DNA of 64,000 bases from Fonsecaea monophora (Eukaryota; Ascomycota; Eurotiomycetes; Chaetothyriales; Herpotrichiellaceae). The position numbers and the translations under genes are program-made. Location: positions 1 to 64,000 of the forward strand of contig NW_019173973.1 in NCBI RefSeq assembly GCF_001642475.1, in the 5' to 3' direction. The notes under the pieces were generated by a model that saw only the letters and a list, made by a program, of their open reading frames with translations, made no database searches and was not told the DNA's origin. This document shows, piece by piece, positions 40,959 to 50,725 of the stretch. Numbering within the stretch: position 1 is the first letter of the stretch; every line of letters starts with the position of its first letter.

Positions 40959-41699
40959 GGTTGCAAGGCAGGGCGACGAAGGTCGTTCTAAGTACCTTTG
41001 CTTGAAGGGACGATCAATCTGCTGAAGAGGAACGAGGACGGGAAGTTTATGTCTGAGATAATCAGAGGAGCTCAAGCACTTTGGACGCCCACCGGCAGGG
41101 CTAATTACGGTGCTGCGGGCCACCGAAAACAGTTAAGACGATGGAAGCCTAGGTAGGTAGGTATTGGCGGTAGTCCCTACCCACCGCGCCTAGGACAACC
41201 AAGTTGGGCGCCTAGGCAGGAATAACTGGGTACATTAGGTACCTAGGTAGCTCTCCCCAGCTTTTTACCCCTCGCTTGATCCAGCTTGTTAGCTAACTCA
41301 CTCATCTATAAGGAGTTAGGAAACCCCCCACCGCCGAACGCCAAAACGAATGACTTTCCTGGGGAGGAGGGGTGTTGGAATGCCTCGCCATGAGCTTCAA
41401 ATCACAAGACGCACATGTTCTCGGCGTCGCTCATGCAACGTTGGTCTCAGCTCGTCCACACCCACAGTATTCTCTGTCGTGATTAGAACCCAGTCCAGCT
41501 GTCCCACCCAACCTCTTTTTCTCGAGATTCGCAGCCTTTTGTACTGCTTTTCGTGGCTGATGGTCAGGTTACGTCAATCCCAACACTTCAACCCAATGGA
41601 ACCGCTGGCGACGATCATTTCTTGAGTCAAAGGCTAGAAGTGTCCCATACCTGGCCCACCTTCATTCGCGAATATCCTCATCGCAGTCAAACGATCCTC
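40959..41699. promoter_or_regulatory. Divergent promoter region of EBP-like and Zn(2)Cys(6) genes
   Basis: This 741 bp stretch contains CCTAGGTAGGTAGGTA at 41149-41164 and TAGGTACCTAGGTAG at 41236-41250, including a perfect TACCTAGGTA palindrome. The frame of the transcription factor is open from a GTG at 41553, but the first ATG is at 41700. Confidence 0.5.
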
Positions 41700-43745
41700 A
41701 TGGACAACCTCACGCAAATGGCAGACGCCCTCGAAGACCGGGCGGGCGTTGGCACGCAGGCCACTGCTGAGTCGCACCACACTCTCTTGCCCTGCGACGC
41801 TTGCAGAAGGAGGAAAGTGAAATGCTCCAAAGAAGAGATCTGCGAGCGGTGCATATCGGCAGGACTAAGGTGCACAAGAGAGATTGCTCGAAAGAAGAGG
41901 GGGCCAAAGAAGGGTTCAGGATCTGTGCTGGCACGATTGCGAGACGAAAGCCAGGCGACTTCACCCACAGAACAAACATTCCCACCACTCGACTTGTCCC
42001 AATTGCAACTGCAAATGCCCTCGTTCAATAGAACCGTGACAAGCGACAGTCCTCTGGCATCATCATTAAGCTCTCCCACGAGTTCGTATTTTGGCGACAC
42101 GTATGGCCCAAACACCGGACCGTCCACTGTGCCCAGGTCTGTTCCAATCATTCAGAATGGCACAGAATTCGATCCTACTTCGCATACAGAATTTGCGCAG
42201 TCAGGTTTTCAATTTCCAGCATCATGGCAGATGCAAACTTCGGAGCTTCTGCAATTCCAGGCCCCTCTCTCGTCCAAGGGATACATGTCGATCCGAGATC
42301 TGGCTCAAGAAATCTTCCAGGAGTCGTATCCTCCTGTTCCACACGCAGTTCCTCCAAGGTCAAATGCACAAACCCCATCAAGAGCCTCGACGCCTCTCAC
42401 CCAGCCAGCACCTCTCGAGAGCATATTGAATCGTGCTCCCCCCAATGCTCCCTCTCCAACCCTTACCACTACAAGCTCGCCCATGCCACTCCATGGACCG
42501 AAACATCTATATCGAAGCGATTCTGGAGATATCCACAGTCCACATCAGATACAAGTATTAGCAGCAGAGTTCGATTTGTCGGCGCGACTCATGACGCAGT
42601 GTATCAGTCAATACTTCCGACATCTCTACCCCATCCGACCTACGATTCACGAGAGTTCGTTTCTTCAGCGCCTCAATAGCTTTGATGGATTATCTAATGA
42701 AGAAAAGATCCTAATCTTATCGATCTGCGCAAACACCGTTCTTCATGCAGCACCCCAGTCCGATCTCTCATTGGATAAGAAAATGCAACTCGGAAAACAG
42801 TTTGTGGAATTGTGTCTCCTTTTACGATGTCAATACGACTGGGCAGAGTCGGCTACCCTTTTGTCAATACAAGCCAGTTACCATATTTGCGTTGCAATGT
42901 TTGAGCTTAAAAAGCCTCGGGCTCATTATTTGTACCTTCGCGAGGCTATTTCCATGGCCTTTGAACAAGGCTTACACCTGGAATCCACCTATTTCGGCAT
43001 GGATGAGATCCAAGCAATTTGTTCCAGGCGAACGTTCGCCTTGCTCTTCATTACAGAACGGGGACTGGCCATCCTCCGTAACAAACCCGCCCAAATCCCT
43101 CGATTGCCGATCTTGTCCAGCGAATATTTCGATGAGCAGGACGGGCTTATTCTTGCAGGCTTTTCCGCCCTGGTCAACCTCTTCTCTGTCCTTGACGAGA
43201 AGTTTATCCAGCTCTGGAGTACCACACCCCTCGAAAGCGCATCCTCGGGTTACGAGCCGTACGATAATGTGGCAGCCATCCAACATTCACTAAGAGAGAT
43301 GTCTTTCGACCACTTCGCCATGACAGACATCCAGAAAGCCGATGTCCTTATCACACACCACTGGCTGAGGTTGATCTTTTGGCAAGCCTCCATGCGCCAG
43401 GGCCTCATCAGCTACAGCGCCTCCGACCCTATATTCTCCTCTACATATCCAATCGCCATTGCGAAAGATCTGTGCGCCGCCATCTGCGACTTGACACCCA
43501 ACGCGGTCCTCGTACACGGGCTTGGCATATTCGAGAAGCTGTTCGAGGTCGCATACACGCTGATGGACGCGCTGACGATCGCCAACACCAACTGGTCTGA
43601 CAGCGAGGAGTTGCGGTGCTTATTTGACCTGCTGAGCGCGAGCCCGAACAGTCAAAGCATCTATGTGAAGATGCTGCGGACAAAGATTGAGACCGAGAGG
43701 AGTCCTGCCGCGAGCCCACCACAGCCAGCGCCACAGCTGATTTAG
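41700..43745 (+). CDS. Zn(2)Cys(6) transcription factor with fungal_trans domain
   Basis: A single exon encodes 681 residues. The zinc cluster is Cys32-x2-Cys35-x6-Cys42-x5-Cys48-x2-Cys51-x6-Cys58 (PCDACRRRKVKCSKEE...), followed by a basic linker (RKKRGPKKGSGSVLARLRDE). A long Ser/Pro/Thr linker leads to the middle homology region: YFRHLYPIRPTIHESSFL, LLSIQASYHICVAMFE, HYLYLREAISMAFEQGLHLE and RRTFALLFITERGLAI. That last arrangement is typical of nuclear regulators of carbon or small-molecule use. The target genes are unknown. It starts about 740 bp from the divergent EBP-like gene, so it may regulate that gene. Confidence 0.87.
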   Translation: MDNLTQMADALEDRAGVGTQATAESHHTLLPCDACRRRKVKCSKEEICERCISAGLRCTREIARKKRGPKKGSGSVLARLRDESQATSPTEQTFPPLDLSQLQLQMPSFNRTVTSDSPLASSLSSPTSSYFGDTYGPNTGPSTVPRSVPIIQNGTEFDPTSHTEFAQSGFQFPASWQMQTSELLQFQAPLSSKGYMSIRDLAQEIFQESYPPVPHAVPPRSNAQTPSRASTPLTQPAPLESILNRAPPNAPSPTLTTTSSPMPLHGPKHLYRSDSGDIHSPHQIQVLAAEFDLSARLMTQCISQYFRHLYPIRPTIHESSFLQRLNSFDGLSNEEKILILSICANTVLHAAPQSDLSLDKKMQLGKQFVELCLLLRCQYDWAESATLLSIQASYHICVAMFELKKPRAHYLYLREAISMAFEQGLHLESTYFGMDEIQAICSRRTFALLFITERGLAILRNKPAQIPRLPILSSEYFDEQDGLILAGFSALVNLFSVLDEKFIQLWSTTPLESASSGYEPYDNVAAIQHSLREMSFDHFAMTDIQKADVLITHHWLRLIFWQASMRQGLISYSASDPIFSSTYPIAIAKDLCAAICDLTPNAVLVHGLGIFEKLFEVAYTLMDALTIANTNWSDSEELRCLFDLLSASPNSQSIYVKMLRTKIETERSPAASPPQPAPQLI

Positions 43746-44434
43746 GGGTTTGATTAGAGAGAGCGAGACTCAAGTCGGGGCATGGGTCACAAACTACTCA
43801 GGACGGATGGACATATGTGTGTGGTATTGTATGGTACCAGGAGATGTCGACAGATGAGAGACGAGACACGGCGAATGAAAGTATACGCACGAACGATATT
43901 ATATAAGAGTTTATACCCAATACCCAATATTCGATGCCGAATTTCTTCTGCACATACTTCTAGGAACTTACCTCGCGCCTACAAGTATCAAGTGGTACAA
44001 GTAGTACAAAAGTGCGTAGGTAAGGAAGGTTGGTTGCCACTGAATGAAATGTCAAGCCCACCGACCTTTTTTTTTTCTTTTCTTTATCGGTTTCATCATG
44101 ATTGGGTGATATCTAAAAGGCCCAATCTCAGGAGAACATAATCGACCCAGTGACTACCTAGGTACCGTTATCTAAGAGGGTTCTTTTGAGGGTGACAATG
44201 TGGCTAGAGAGCCCCTCGGCCCGTAGAGCCACCTGTATCTCTTAGAGCCTCCTATGTGGGGAGAGATTCGTTCATATACCGGAGAGCAGCTTACAACAAG
44301 GCTCGGTGAAGAATGAGAGAACATGATTCCTGTCTAGAGGAACACGTGCCCTCTTCCCCTCATATCCATATCAGATCGATGCAGAAGAAGAAGAAGGGCA
44401 AGTGTCTTCCGGTAGATTACCCCTTTCTCAAATA
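43746..44434. other. Convergent intergenic region
   Basis: This 689 bp stretch lies between the stops of the transcription-factor and SDR genes. It contains a T-rich run near 44070-44085 and a perfect TACCTAGGTA palindrome at 44155-44164. No gene is supported; the plus-strand frames at 44313-44764 are antisense to the SDR end. Confidence 0.5.
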
Positions 44435-45274
44435 TCAATATGCCATGCCAGCAATGAAACCGCCGTCGACACACCAACCTGCCCCGGTGACGAAGCTCGC
44501 CTTGTTACCAGACAAAAAGACACAAACGTCTGCGATTTCTTCTGGCAGTCCGAATCTCCTCATTGGCGTGCTCTGGACAGGGTTCGTTTCGAGCCACTTT
44601 CTCGTCTCGGGATCCGGGTTTGTCATTGGAGAATCCACTATTCCCGGCAAGACAGCGTTGACCCGGATACGTTCAGACGCATAGTCGATTCCGTCAGAGC
44701 GGGAGACTGCCAATGCGCCGGCCTTGGCACCACTGTATGCCGGACAGTTGGACTGCGACACTAACGCGAGGCCCGAGGAGATGTTGACAATGCTTCCACG
44801 CTGGGCACGAGTCGGCGCGATCTGAGCTTCAGGATAGGCCTCGCAGTCCAGTGATTGAGTACGCATAATCCGAAGGGCTTCGCGAGAGCACAACCACAAA
44901 CCACGGTAGTTCACGCTGTTCTGCCTGTCGAAATCCTCGAGGGAGAACTCGGTTGATCGCCCGAAGACGATGATCCCTGCGCAATGTACGGCATAGTCGA
45001 GACGGCCGAATGTTTCTTTGACGTCGGCGAAGGCCCGCGCGACACTGTCCGGGTTGGAGACGTCACATTTGTAAATATGGATTTTGAGAGAGTTGTTGTC
45101 CCCAGCTGCCTCCTCGATGAGTTTCTTCGTAGCCGAGAGACCGTCTTCGTTCAGATCGAGCAGTGCGATTTGAGTGCAACCGGATTGCGCAAATGATAGA
45201 GCTGTTGCTCGTCCAATGCCCGAGCCTGAGCCAGTAATGAGCGCGACTCCTGGGACATCTGTTTTGCCCGTCAT
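44435..45274 (-). CDS. Classical short-chain dehydrogenase/reductase
   Basis: A single exon encodes 279 residues from the first ATG (MTGKTDVPGV); the frame also has an upstream GTG. The cofactor motif TGSGSGIG lies at about residues 14-21. LLDLNE follows beta-2, so the acidic Asp points to NAD rather than NADP. Also present are CDVSNPDSV, HCAGI (in place of NAG), NISSGLA with the catalytic Ser, the YSGAK active-site motif, and RVNAVLPGIVDSPMT. The C-terminus VTGAGWCVDGGF is standard for the family. The substrate is unknown; many fungal relatives act on sugars, polyols or polyketide intermediates. Confidence 0.88.
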   Translation of the reverse strand: MTGKTDVPGVALITGSGSGIGRATALSFAQSGCTQIALLDLNEDGLSATKKLIEEAAGDNNSLKIHIYKCDVSNPDSVARAFADVKETFGRLDYAVHCAGIIVFGRSTEFSLEDFDRQNSVNYRGLWLCSREALRIMRTQSLDCEAYPEAQIAPTRAQRGSIVNISSGLALVSQSNCPAYSGAKAGALAVSRSDGIDYASERIRVNAVLPGIVDSPMTNPDPETRKWLETNPVQSTPMRRFGLPEEIADVCVFLSGNKASFVTGAGWCVDGGFIAGMAY

Positions 45275-45656
45275 TGCAAACGTTGTGGAAGATGGCAGTG
45301 TCACCTAGTCGTCTGAGGAGGGTTTGAATGAGTTGAATGTTGGTACATATGCTGAGAGGAGATATGTCGTCCTCGCCGAAGGCCATCTCCGGCTTTATCA
45401 CGCTTGCCACGTCAGAACGGCTGCAGCTAGAGCTGTACCAAAGTGCGGAGTCCGTGCATGAAAGCATAATGTACAAACCAGGGAGCGGGGTGTCACGTGT
45501 AGTGCGAACATGAGCTTCTCCAGAGTCGAAAATACCCGTAGCTCGCATAATGTGTGCTTCGGTTCCAGTAGGCTGTACAGTAAGCGCATGAGCTCACCAA
45601 ATTTAGCGTTGGAAAAAGACCACACTTTATTCCTTGTTGGGGAAACTCTGTTGTCC
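45275..45656. other. SDR promoter / Oma1 3' region
   Basis: This 382 bp stretch is upstream of the SDR gene and downstream of the Oma1-like gene, both on the minus strand. No gene or clear motif was seen. Confidence 0.4.
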
Positions 45657-46811
45657 TCAGAAGAAATCGTCGTCGTCGTCATTCCGTCCTACCATGATCG
45701 GACGTTGCTGTCTAACTTGGCCCTCCCTTCCGGGCCGTTGGAACGTAAGAGCTTGCTTGAACGCGTCCTCGAATCCGCTTGCAGTGCCGCATCCTGTATC
45801 AGCATAGACCCTCTCGGCGTCTGGGAGCCACTTTTTGATCTGCTCTGCACGGCTGGTGTGGCTCGGATGCGTTGATAAGAACTGTGGAGGTTCCATTTCC
45901 GAAGCTTGCTTCATGCGTTGCCAGAAGTCCAAAGCTCCTCGAGGGTCGTAGCAAGCCTCGGCCATCATCAGAAGGCCAATCCGGTCTGCTTCCGCTTCTT
46001 GCGTCCTTGAGTTCGGAAGAGATAACAGCAGGTCAGCGATAGCCCTCCCAGATTGGCCGCTGATATCAAAAACGAGAGACACGGCCCAGGCAGCGAGAAG
46101 GATGATGCTGGACCTCGATGCCCTCTCGGCAGCGTGATGAGCGACATTGTGAGCGATCTCATGGCCCAAGACGGCGGCAAGACCCGTCTCGCTCTGGCAA
46201 ATAGGTAGAATGCCTGAGAAGACAAAAACTTTGCCGCCGGGCATCACAAAAGCATTCTTCTCCCGAGGTTCATTGATGACATGCACCCGCCAGTCATCAC
46301 CTGCCAGACCGCGGGTGGTTGGAAGCAGCCTTTCGACAACTTTGGCGACCTGCATAGTTAGAGGGTGGTCGGCTGGAAGAATCCTGCCTTGGAATTCTTT
46401 TAGTACAGATTTGTACATTTCAGCGGAACCAAAGAATTCCTTCTCTGACGTGGGAGACAGCATATTGAAGCGTCGTCGGTGAGTGACTGGGACCTCTTCG
46501 AGGTTGTAGACATAGAATGCTCCGCCGCTCACACCAACCACAGTCAGTGGCGTCTGGTAATTCCGCCAAAGGTACTGCATACGATAGACGGGACCAAAGT
46601 TGCTCCACTGCTGGCCCTTTCGCTGTTGTCCCTGTCCATACCCGGTTCCATCGTCAAATCGCCTGTAACGTGACCTCGGACCCCAAGAGGCATATCGCCG
46701 TGGCTCAAAGCGAGGCGCTTGTTTGAAATTGGGAGCAGTTTGGGAGCTTGATGGAAAGCGTTGGCGAGCTGCTTGGCTGGCAGCTCGCTGGAATGCCCGG
46801 AAGGTGAACAT
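45657..46811 (-). CDS. oma1: Mitochondrial inner-membrane metalloprotease Oma1
   Basis: A single exon encodes 384 residues. The N-terminus is rich in Arg, Gln and Ser without acids for about 50 residues, a good mitochondrial presequence. One membrane segment lies at about 88-102 (PLTVVGVSGGAFYVY). The M48 peptidase zinc site is HEIAH at 217-221, with the third-ligand segment QEAEADRIGL near 271-280. PGGKVFVFSGIL and LSTHPSHTSRAEQI are typical of the Oma1 family. Oma1 degrades misfolded membrane proteins and processes stress targets in the inner membrane. The acidic tail NDDDDDFF is a fungal extension. The PRCC-like gene starts head-to-head 315 bp away. Confidence 0.95.
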   Translation of the reverse strand: MFTFRAFQRAASQAARQRFPSSSQTAPNFKQAPRFEPRRYASWGPRSRYRRFDDGTGYGQGQQRKGQQWSNFGPVYRMQYLWRNYQTPLTVVGVSGGAFYVYNLEEVPVTHRRRFNMLSPTSEKEFFGSAEMYKSVLKEFQGRILPADHPLTMQVAKVVERLLPTTRGLAGDDWRVHVINEPREKNAFVMPGGKVFVFSGILPICQSETGLAAVLGHEIAHNVAHHAAERASRSSIILLAAWAVSLVFDISGQSGRAIADLLLSLPNSRTQEAEADRIGLLMMAEACYDPRGALDFWQRMKQASEMEPPQFLSTHPSHTSRAEQIKKWLPDAERVYADTGCGTASGFEDAFKQALTFQRPGREGQVRQQRPIMVGRNDDDDDFF

Positions 46812-47126
46812 GGGAGGGCAGAGGCGTCTCGCAGACTGTTCTCAGTGACCTTCTCCTGATCCAAAGGTTTCCAGCTGTTGCACAATGAGATAGTTCCCGC
46901 GACCTGTGACAGGCAAAGCACGATTCTGGTCGATGTCCAAAGATCAAAATTTCAGTATCATGAAGCTCTTCGGGGAAAGGCAGAGCAAAGGCAGAAGTTG
47001 AAATGACGCAGGGTAATAAAGAGTGAAATCATGTGACCTTCATGCAGCCTCGACGTCTTCCTCGCCTTCTCGCCTCTTCAGCCAGGCTGGACTTGTTACC
47101 TTCTGAGACATCCCAAAGATATCACA
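46812..47126. promoter_or_regulatory. Bidirectional promoter of oma1 and PRCC-like genes
   Basis: A compact 315 bp gap between two divergent housekeeping ATGs. No TATA box is evident. Confidence 0.5.
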
Positions 47127-48284
47127 ATGGCGCTGGTCGCATACTCGGATTCCGAGAGCTCGGACGACGAAAAGGTCTCATCGCAACCTAAATCTGACAA
47201 ACCCTCGACGAAGACTGCGACCAACCCGAACACTACCTTTACCATCAACAAAGCAAACCCTAGAAAGATCCAAGTCAAGCTACAAGATACCCCCGTAAAC
47301 GGCAGCTCGGATGGAGAGCCTGCCCCGAAACGGCCTCGAATTGGTGGCGGCGGTGGAACATTCAGCGGCTTCAACTCAATGCTGCCTGCGCCCAAACGAG
47401 ATGCCGATGCAAAAGCCCCTCCGAAGGCTGCTACAAGGAAGGTCTTTAGCCTGAAGACTGGCGCCGAGCCTGGATTCAGCAGAGAGGCAGATGAGGAGCT
47501 ACGGAGTCTATTTGCAGAACAAGAGCAGCAAAGGCATACTACAGACCCTGACGCCGACGAGACCATACCTTCAGTCCCAAAACGAACCGAACCCGCCACA
47601 AACGGACCGAAGCAACCAGCAATACAAGGAAACCCCTTCATGTTCAAACCCCTCTCCGTGGCAAGAAATAACAAGAAGCCAAAACGAAAAGCCAACGGAC
47701 CGAAATCAGCCATCACGCAAGGGCAGGACGTGCCCACACAATCTGGGTTGGGGGATACATCATCTGCAACGGTCCAGGTGACTGAGCCTGCCCCTCCGTC
47801 GAAGAAAGTCAGTCTCTTCTCGATGGGTGAAGAGGCACCGACGGTGCAACTGCCTCGAGATACGTCTGAGGAGGACGAAATCGTCGAATTTCTGGACGAT
47901 GCTCCTGACGCGACATTGCCCTCAGCAACAGAAGGTCCTGTCGATGGACCAGCGCACTACCAGCCTCAGTCCCTCGATTCTATCGCTTCCGACCTGAATC
48001 TCTCCAAAGCAGACCGGCGACAGCTTTTTGGTCGCCGCGGCCAATCAGGCGGTACGGCCATCAACGTAGTCAACTTCAATACAGATCAAGAATATGCGGC
48101 GAACGAAGCACTGCGTGCAAGCGGCGAGCAAGTGCAGCACAATCCCGTTCGAGCCATCGCTCCAGGCAAGCATAGCCTGAAGCAGCTGGTGAATGCGGCT
48201 ACTGGGCAGAAAGAGGCACTTGAAGAGAGCTTTGCGAGTGGCAGAAGGAATAAGAAGGAAGCTGGAAGCAAGTACGGATGGTAA
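47127..48284 (+). CDS. PRCC-domain protein (mitotic checkpoint regulator family)
   Basis: A single exon encodes 385 residues, mostly disordered and charged. The N-terminus MALVAYSDSESSDDE is the typical PRCC family start. The conserved C-terminal third contains FGRRGQSGGTAINVVNFNTDQEYAANEALR, with NPVRAIAPGKHSLKQLVNAATGQKEALEESFASGRRNKKEAGSKYGW split into several conserved blocks. Mammalian PRCC is nuclear, binds the MAD2B checkpoint protein and is linked to pre-mRNA splicing. Fungal members are uncharacterised but widely conserved, including this terminal KYGW. Confidence 0.9.
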   Translation: MALVAYSDSESSDDEKVSSQPKSDKPSTKTATNPNTTFTINKANPRKIQVKLQDTPVNGSSDGEPAPKRPRIGGGGGTFSGFNSMLPAPKRDADAKAPPKAATRKVFSLKTGAEPGFSREADEELRSLFAEQEQQRHTTDPDADETIPSVPKRTEPATNGPKQPAIQGNPFMFKPLSVARNNKKPKRKANGPKSAITQGQDVPTQSGLGDTSSATVQVTEPAPPSKKVSLFSMGEEAPTVQLPRDTSEEDEIVEFLDDAPDATLPSATEGPVDGPAHYQPQSLDSIASDLNLSKADRRQLFGRRGQSGGTAINVVNFNTDQEYAANEALRASGEQVQHNPVRAIAPGKHSLKQLVNAATGQKEALEESFASGRRNKKEAGSKYGW

Positions 48285-49213
48285 TATTATGTATATTGGA
48301 GATGGAGACGATCCACGTTTCAGCAACTCCGTAGGTGCTTTTAACCACAGGTCTTTACGACAGCATCGATGTTCTGCTATCCTTCCTTGCGACCGAGGGC
48401 GATAAAATGATCATATCCGGAATGAAAAAAAATAAAGAACATCCTCTTCCAAGGTCCGCCAGTAATCTCCCCTGCTTCGAATCACGGGCGCCAAAGAAAC
48501 TCCTAGGCGAACCAGTTGTGTGGGTTAAGGGTCAAGAGTTTCATGGTGGAAAGAACCGTCCGAAAATCAATCTTCGACATTCTACTCCCAGCTCACAATT
48601 GGTCCATGATGCTATCGTCCTGTTCACTGTCGATATAACCATAGTGGATGCAACACGCTCCTGCTGTTCAACAGTCTCATCCGAGGTCCGCTCCGAGTAG
48701 GATTGTATCGATCCTGGTTACCATCACCACGCTTTTCCGCCTGTGGAAGTCTGCGAGTCGTGTGCACACTGTGCCAGAATGGGTCGCTTGCTAGATTGCT
48801 AGACGGTCGGGACTCATGTCGACTAATCGGTGTTCCTGGTTGGCTCCAGAGTGGATGATGGGGATGCACGGCAAGCACCGTCGAGCTTTGTTTCGATGGC
48901 GTTATCTCTTCGATCAAAAGAGTACTCGCTGTCTGGCTCAAGCGGCAAAACGCCTTTTGAGACCCAATGCATTGCGAGGAGGGAAGGGGTTCCGTGGATA
49001 CTGGGTAAGCAAGGTGCTATGGTTGTGTGTCTGTCTGTTCTTGACGTTGATCATGGCTCGACCATATCTTGGAGGTACTGCGCAGTGGGTTTGCATTTAG
49101 ACAATTCGGCTTGTGAAGTTTTCTGCCATGCCTGGAGCCATTGACAGTGACTTCTGCTGGCCAGGCTATTGCACTCACTTACGGTTTTGCGGTGACTGAT
49201 CTCACCGCTCTCG
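48285..49213. other. Convergent intergenic region of 0.9 kb
   Basis: This lies between the stops of the PRCC-like gene and the small zinc-cluster gene. Frames up to 121 codons have no recognisable content. A run of A (48425-48431) lies in the likely polyadenylation region of the PRCC-like gene. Confidence 0.5.
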
Positions 49214-49931
49214 TCAAGCCAGTGAAGGTGTTGCATTCGGATGCCTCGCTGCCAGCAGTTGACTTCGTGTCACGGGCCCTGGCCATTGACAATCAGGGTC
49301 GCGCTTCCTCTGCGCACAGTTGCCACAGACAGGCTTCACGGCGTCGCATCTTTTTCGTTGGAGGATGCAACGCTGGCAGCGTTCGCCAGTCTGTTGTCTC
49401 GTCGTCTGAGAACCGCCGCGCGTACGTTGACCACCACCATCGAGGCGTGGGCTGCTGCCGCTCATGTGGAGATGATTGATGTTCCCTTGTTTGTCATTTT
49501 CATAGTGCTCTTCATCTCTGTGGTCTTGTGAAGGATTGTCCGAGCCAGAATGACCAGAGTGCCGTGTTGATCCCCGACTGATCCCCGGTGCGGAAATAAC
49601 CTCTGAAACAGATTGGTGCTGCAGTATTGCGCAAACTGTGTCAGATGCAAGAAATGCTAACGGGGAAACAGAGCTGTGGAGTGGTTGCAAACCGAACACA
49701 TACCTGAGATTTCCAGTCACAGCCCATCAGCAGCAGAGCTTCCCGTGCATGCTGGACGAGGCTCTGGTCTCTGGTCTTGGGGACGACTACAGCGTAGAAG
49801 CTGGAATGTTGGCGTTGCGCTTGAACTTGGCCTGCGCAGTCATATGAACCGGATCGCGTCACTCGGGTGGGAGAACCACTACGGCCAGCGACCCCGTTGT
49901 CGTTGTCGTTGTCGTCTGAAGCATCATCCAT
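49214..49931 (-). CDS. Small protein with C-terminal Zn(2)Cys(6) cluster, 2 exons
   Basis: Exons 49931-49704 and 49618-49214 sum to 633 bases, or 210 residues. The first exon encodes an Asp/Asn-rich start (MDDASDDNDNDNG), then VVVPKTRDQSLVQHAREALLLMGCDWKSQ, which recurs in a fungal family of short proteins. The zinc cluster lies at the end: Cys157-x2-Cys160-x6-Cys167-x6-Cys174-x2-Cys177-x8-Cys186, followed by only 24 residues. In ordinary regulators the cluster is N-terminal, so this is an unusual order. It may be a DNA-binding adaptor or a degenerate regulator. The acceptor (TACTGCAG/CACC) was chosen because it joins the frames; an upstream AG at 49628-49629 would shift to another frame. Confidence 0.65.
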
Positions 49932-50725
49932 CTTGGTAGCACACAGCAGATAACTCCCGAGTCCGCGAGTCGTGTCTCGACGAGACGAGACGAGAGGATC
50001 TGGTCCAGGCGACGGCCAGAGTAGAAGTGTACGAAGTTGTGTACCTCGTATGCGTTTTTGGTTTTCTGCTTGATGTGTTTGGAGAACATGCATGCCTCAC
50101 CTATTTTTTTTAAGGGTTGACATTGAAGAGTATGAAGAAATCAGAGTCACTTGGTTGCTTGCTTACTTCGTTACTGTTACTGTTATTGTTACTGTTGTCT
50201 GTTACTGTTACTCGTGTTGTTATTATTGTTACTCCTATTTACCGTGGCTCTAGTCACTTACTACGTACCTAGTACTGACTTACCTACCCGTCCCATCGCC
50301 ATCTAAGATGTAATAGTCAGGCCATGTCATTCTTCACTTTTTTACCAGTGCGTCATGTTTTCCTCGTGTTCTTTTACAGAAGTAGGTATCTACTAGGGGG
50401 AGGTATGAATACTCAATTGCCCAATCCGGCAAACTCACGGACCGATCTGTTCATCTACCTTATGAGCCCTATCTACCTATTATTATTATTATTACCTGTG
50501 CGCCTCCTCTCCTGTCCGTGACTCACTCTCCTCTCGCTCCTTTTTACCGCCCACATTCACATTCTTCAGGCGTGTTCTGTTTTTTTCTTTTCTTCTGGAC
50601 ATCTCCGACACCTGAAACCACATCCAGCGCTAGACAGATCTATGTGTTACATACCTATGTGACCAAGGTAAGTCAGTCGGTGCTGTCAGTGAGTGCGGTC
50701 AGGTCAGGTCAGGTCATGCCAAACA
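49932..50725. other. Intergenic region with simple repeats, upstream of zinc-cluster gene
   Basis: This 794 bp stretch lies between the small zinc-cluster gene ATG and the midasin stop. It contains an imperfect TTACTG array (50171-50233), a TTA repeat (about 50478-50493), an ACGTACCTAGTAC palindrome-like motif (50263-50275) and a GGTCA repeat (50699-50716). No gene is supported. Confidence 0.5.
50171..50233 (+). repeat. Imperfect TTACTG tandem array
   Basis: About ten TTACTG/TTATTG-like units run in tandem, with small variations. Confidence 0.8.
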
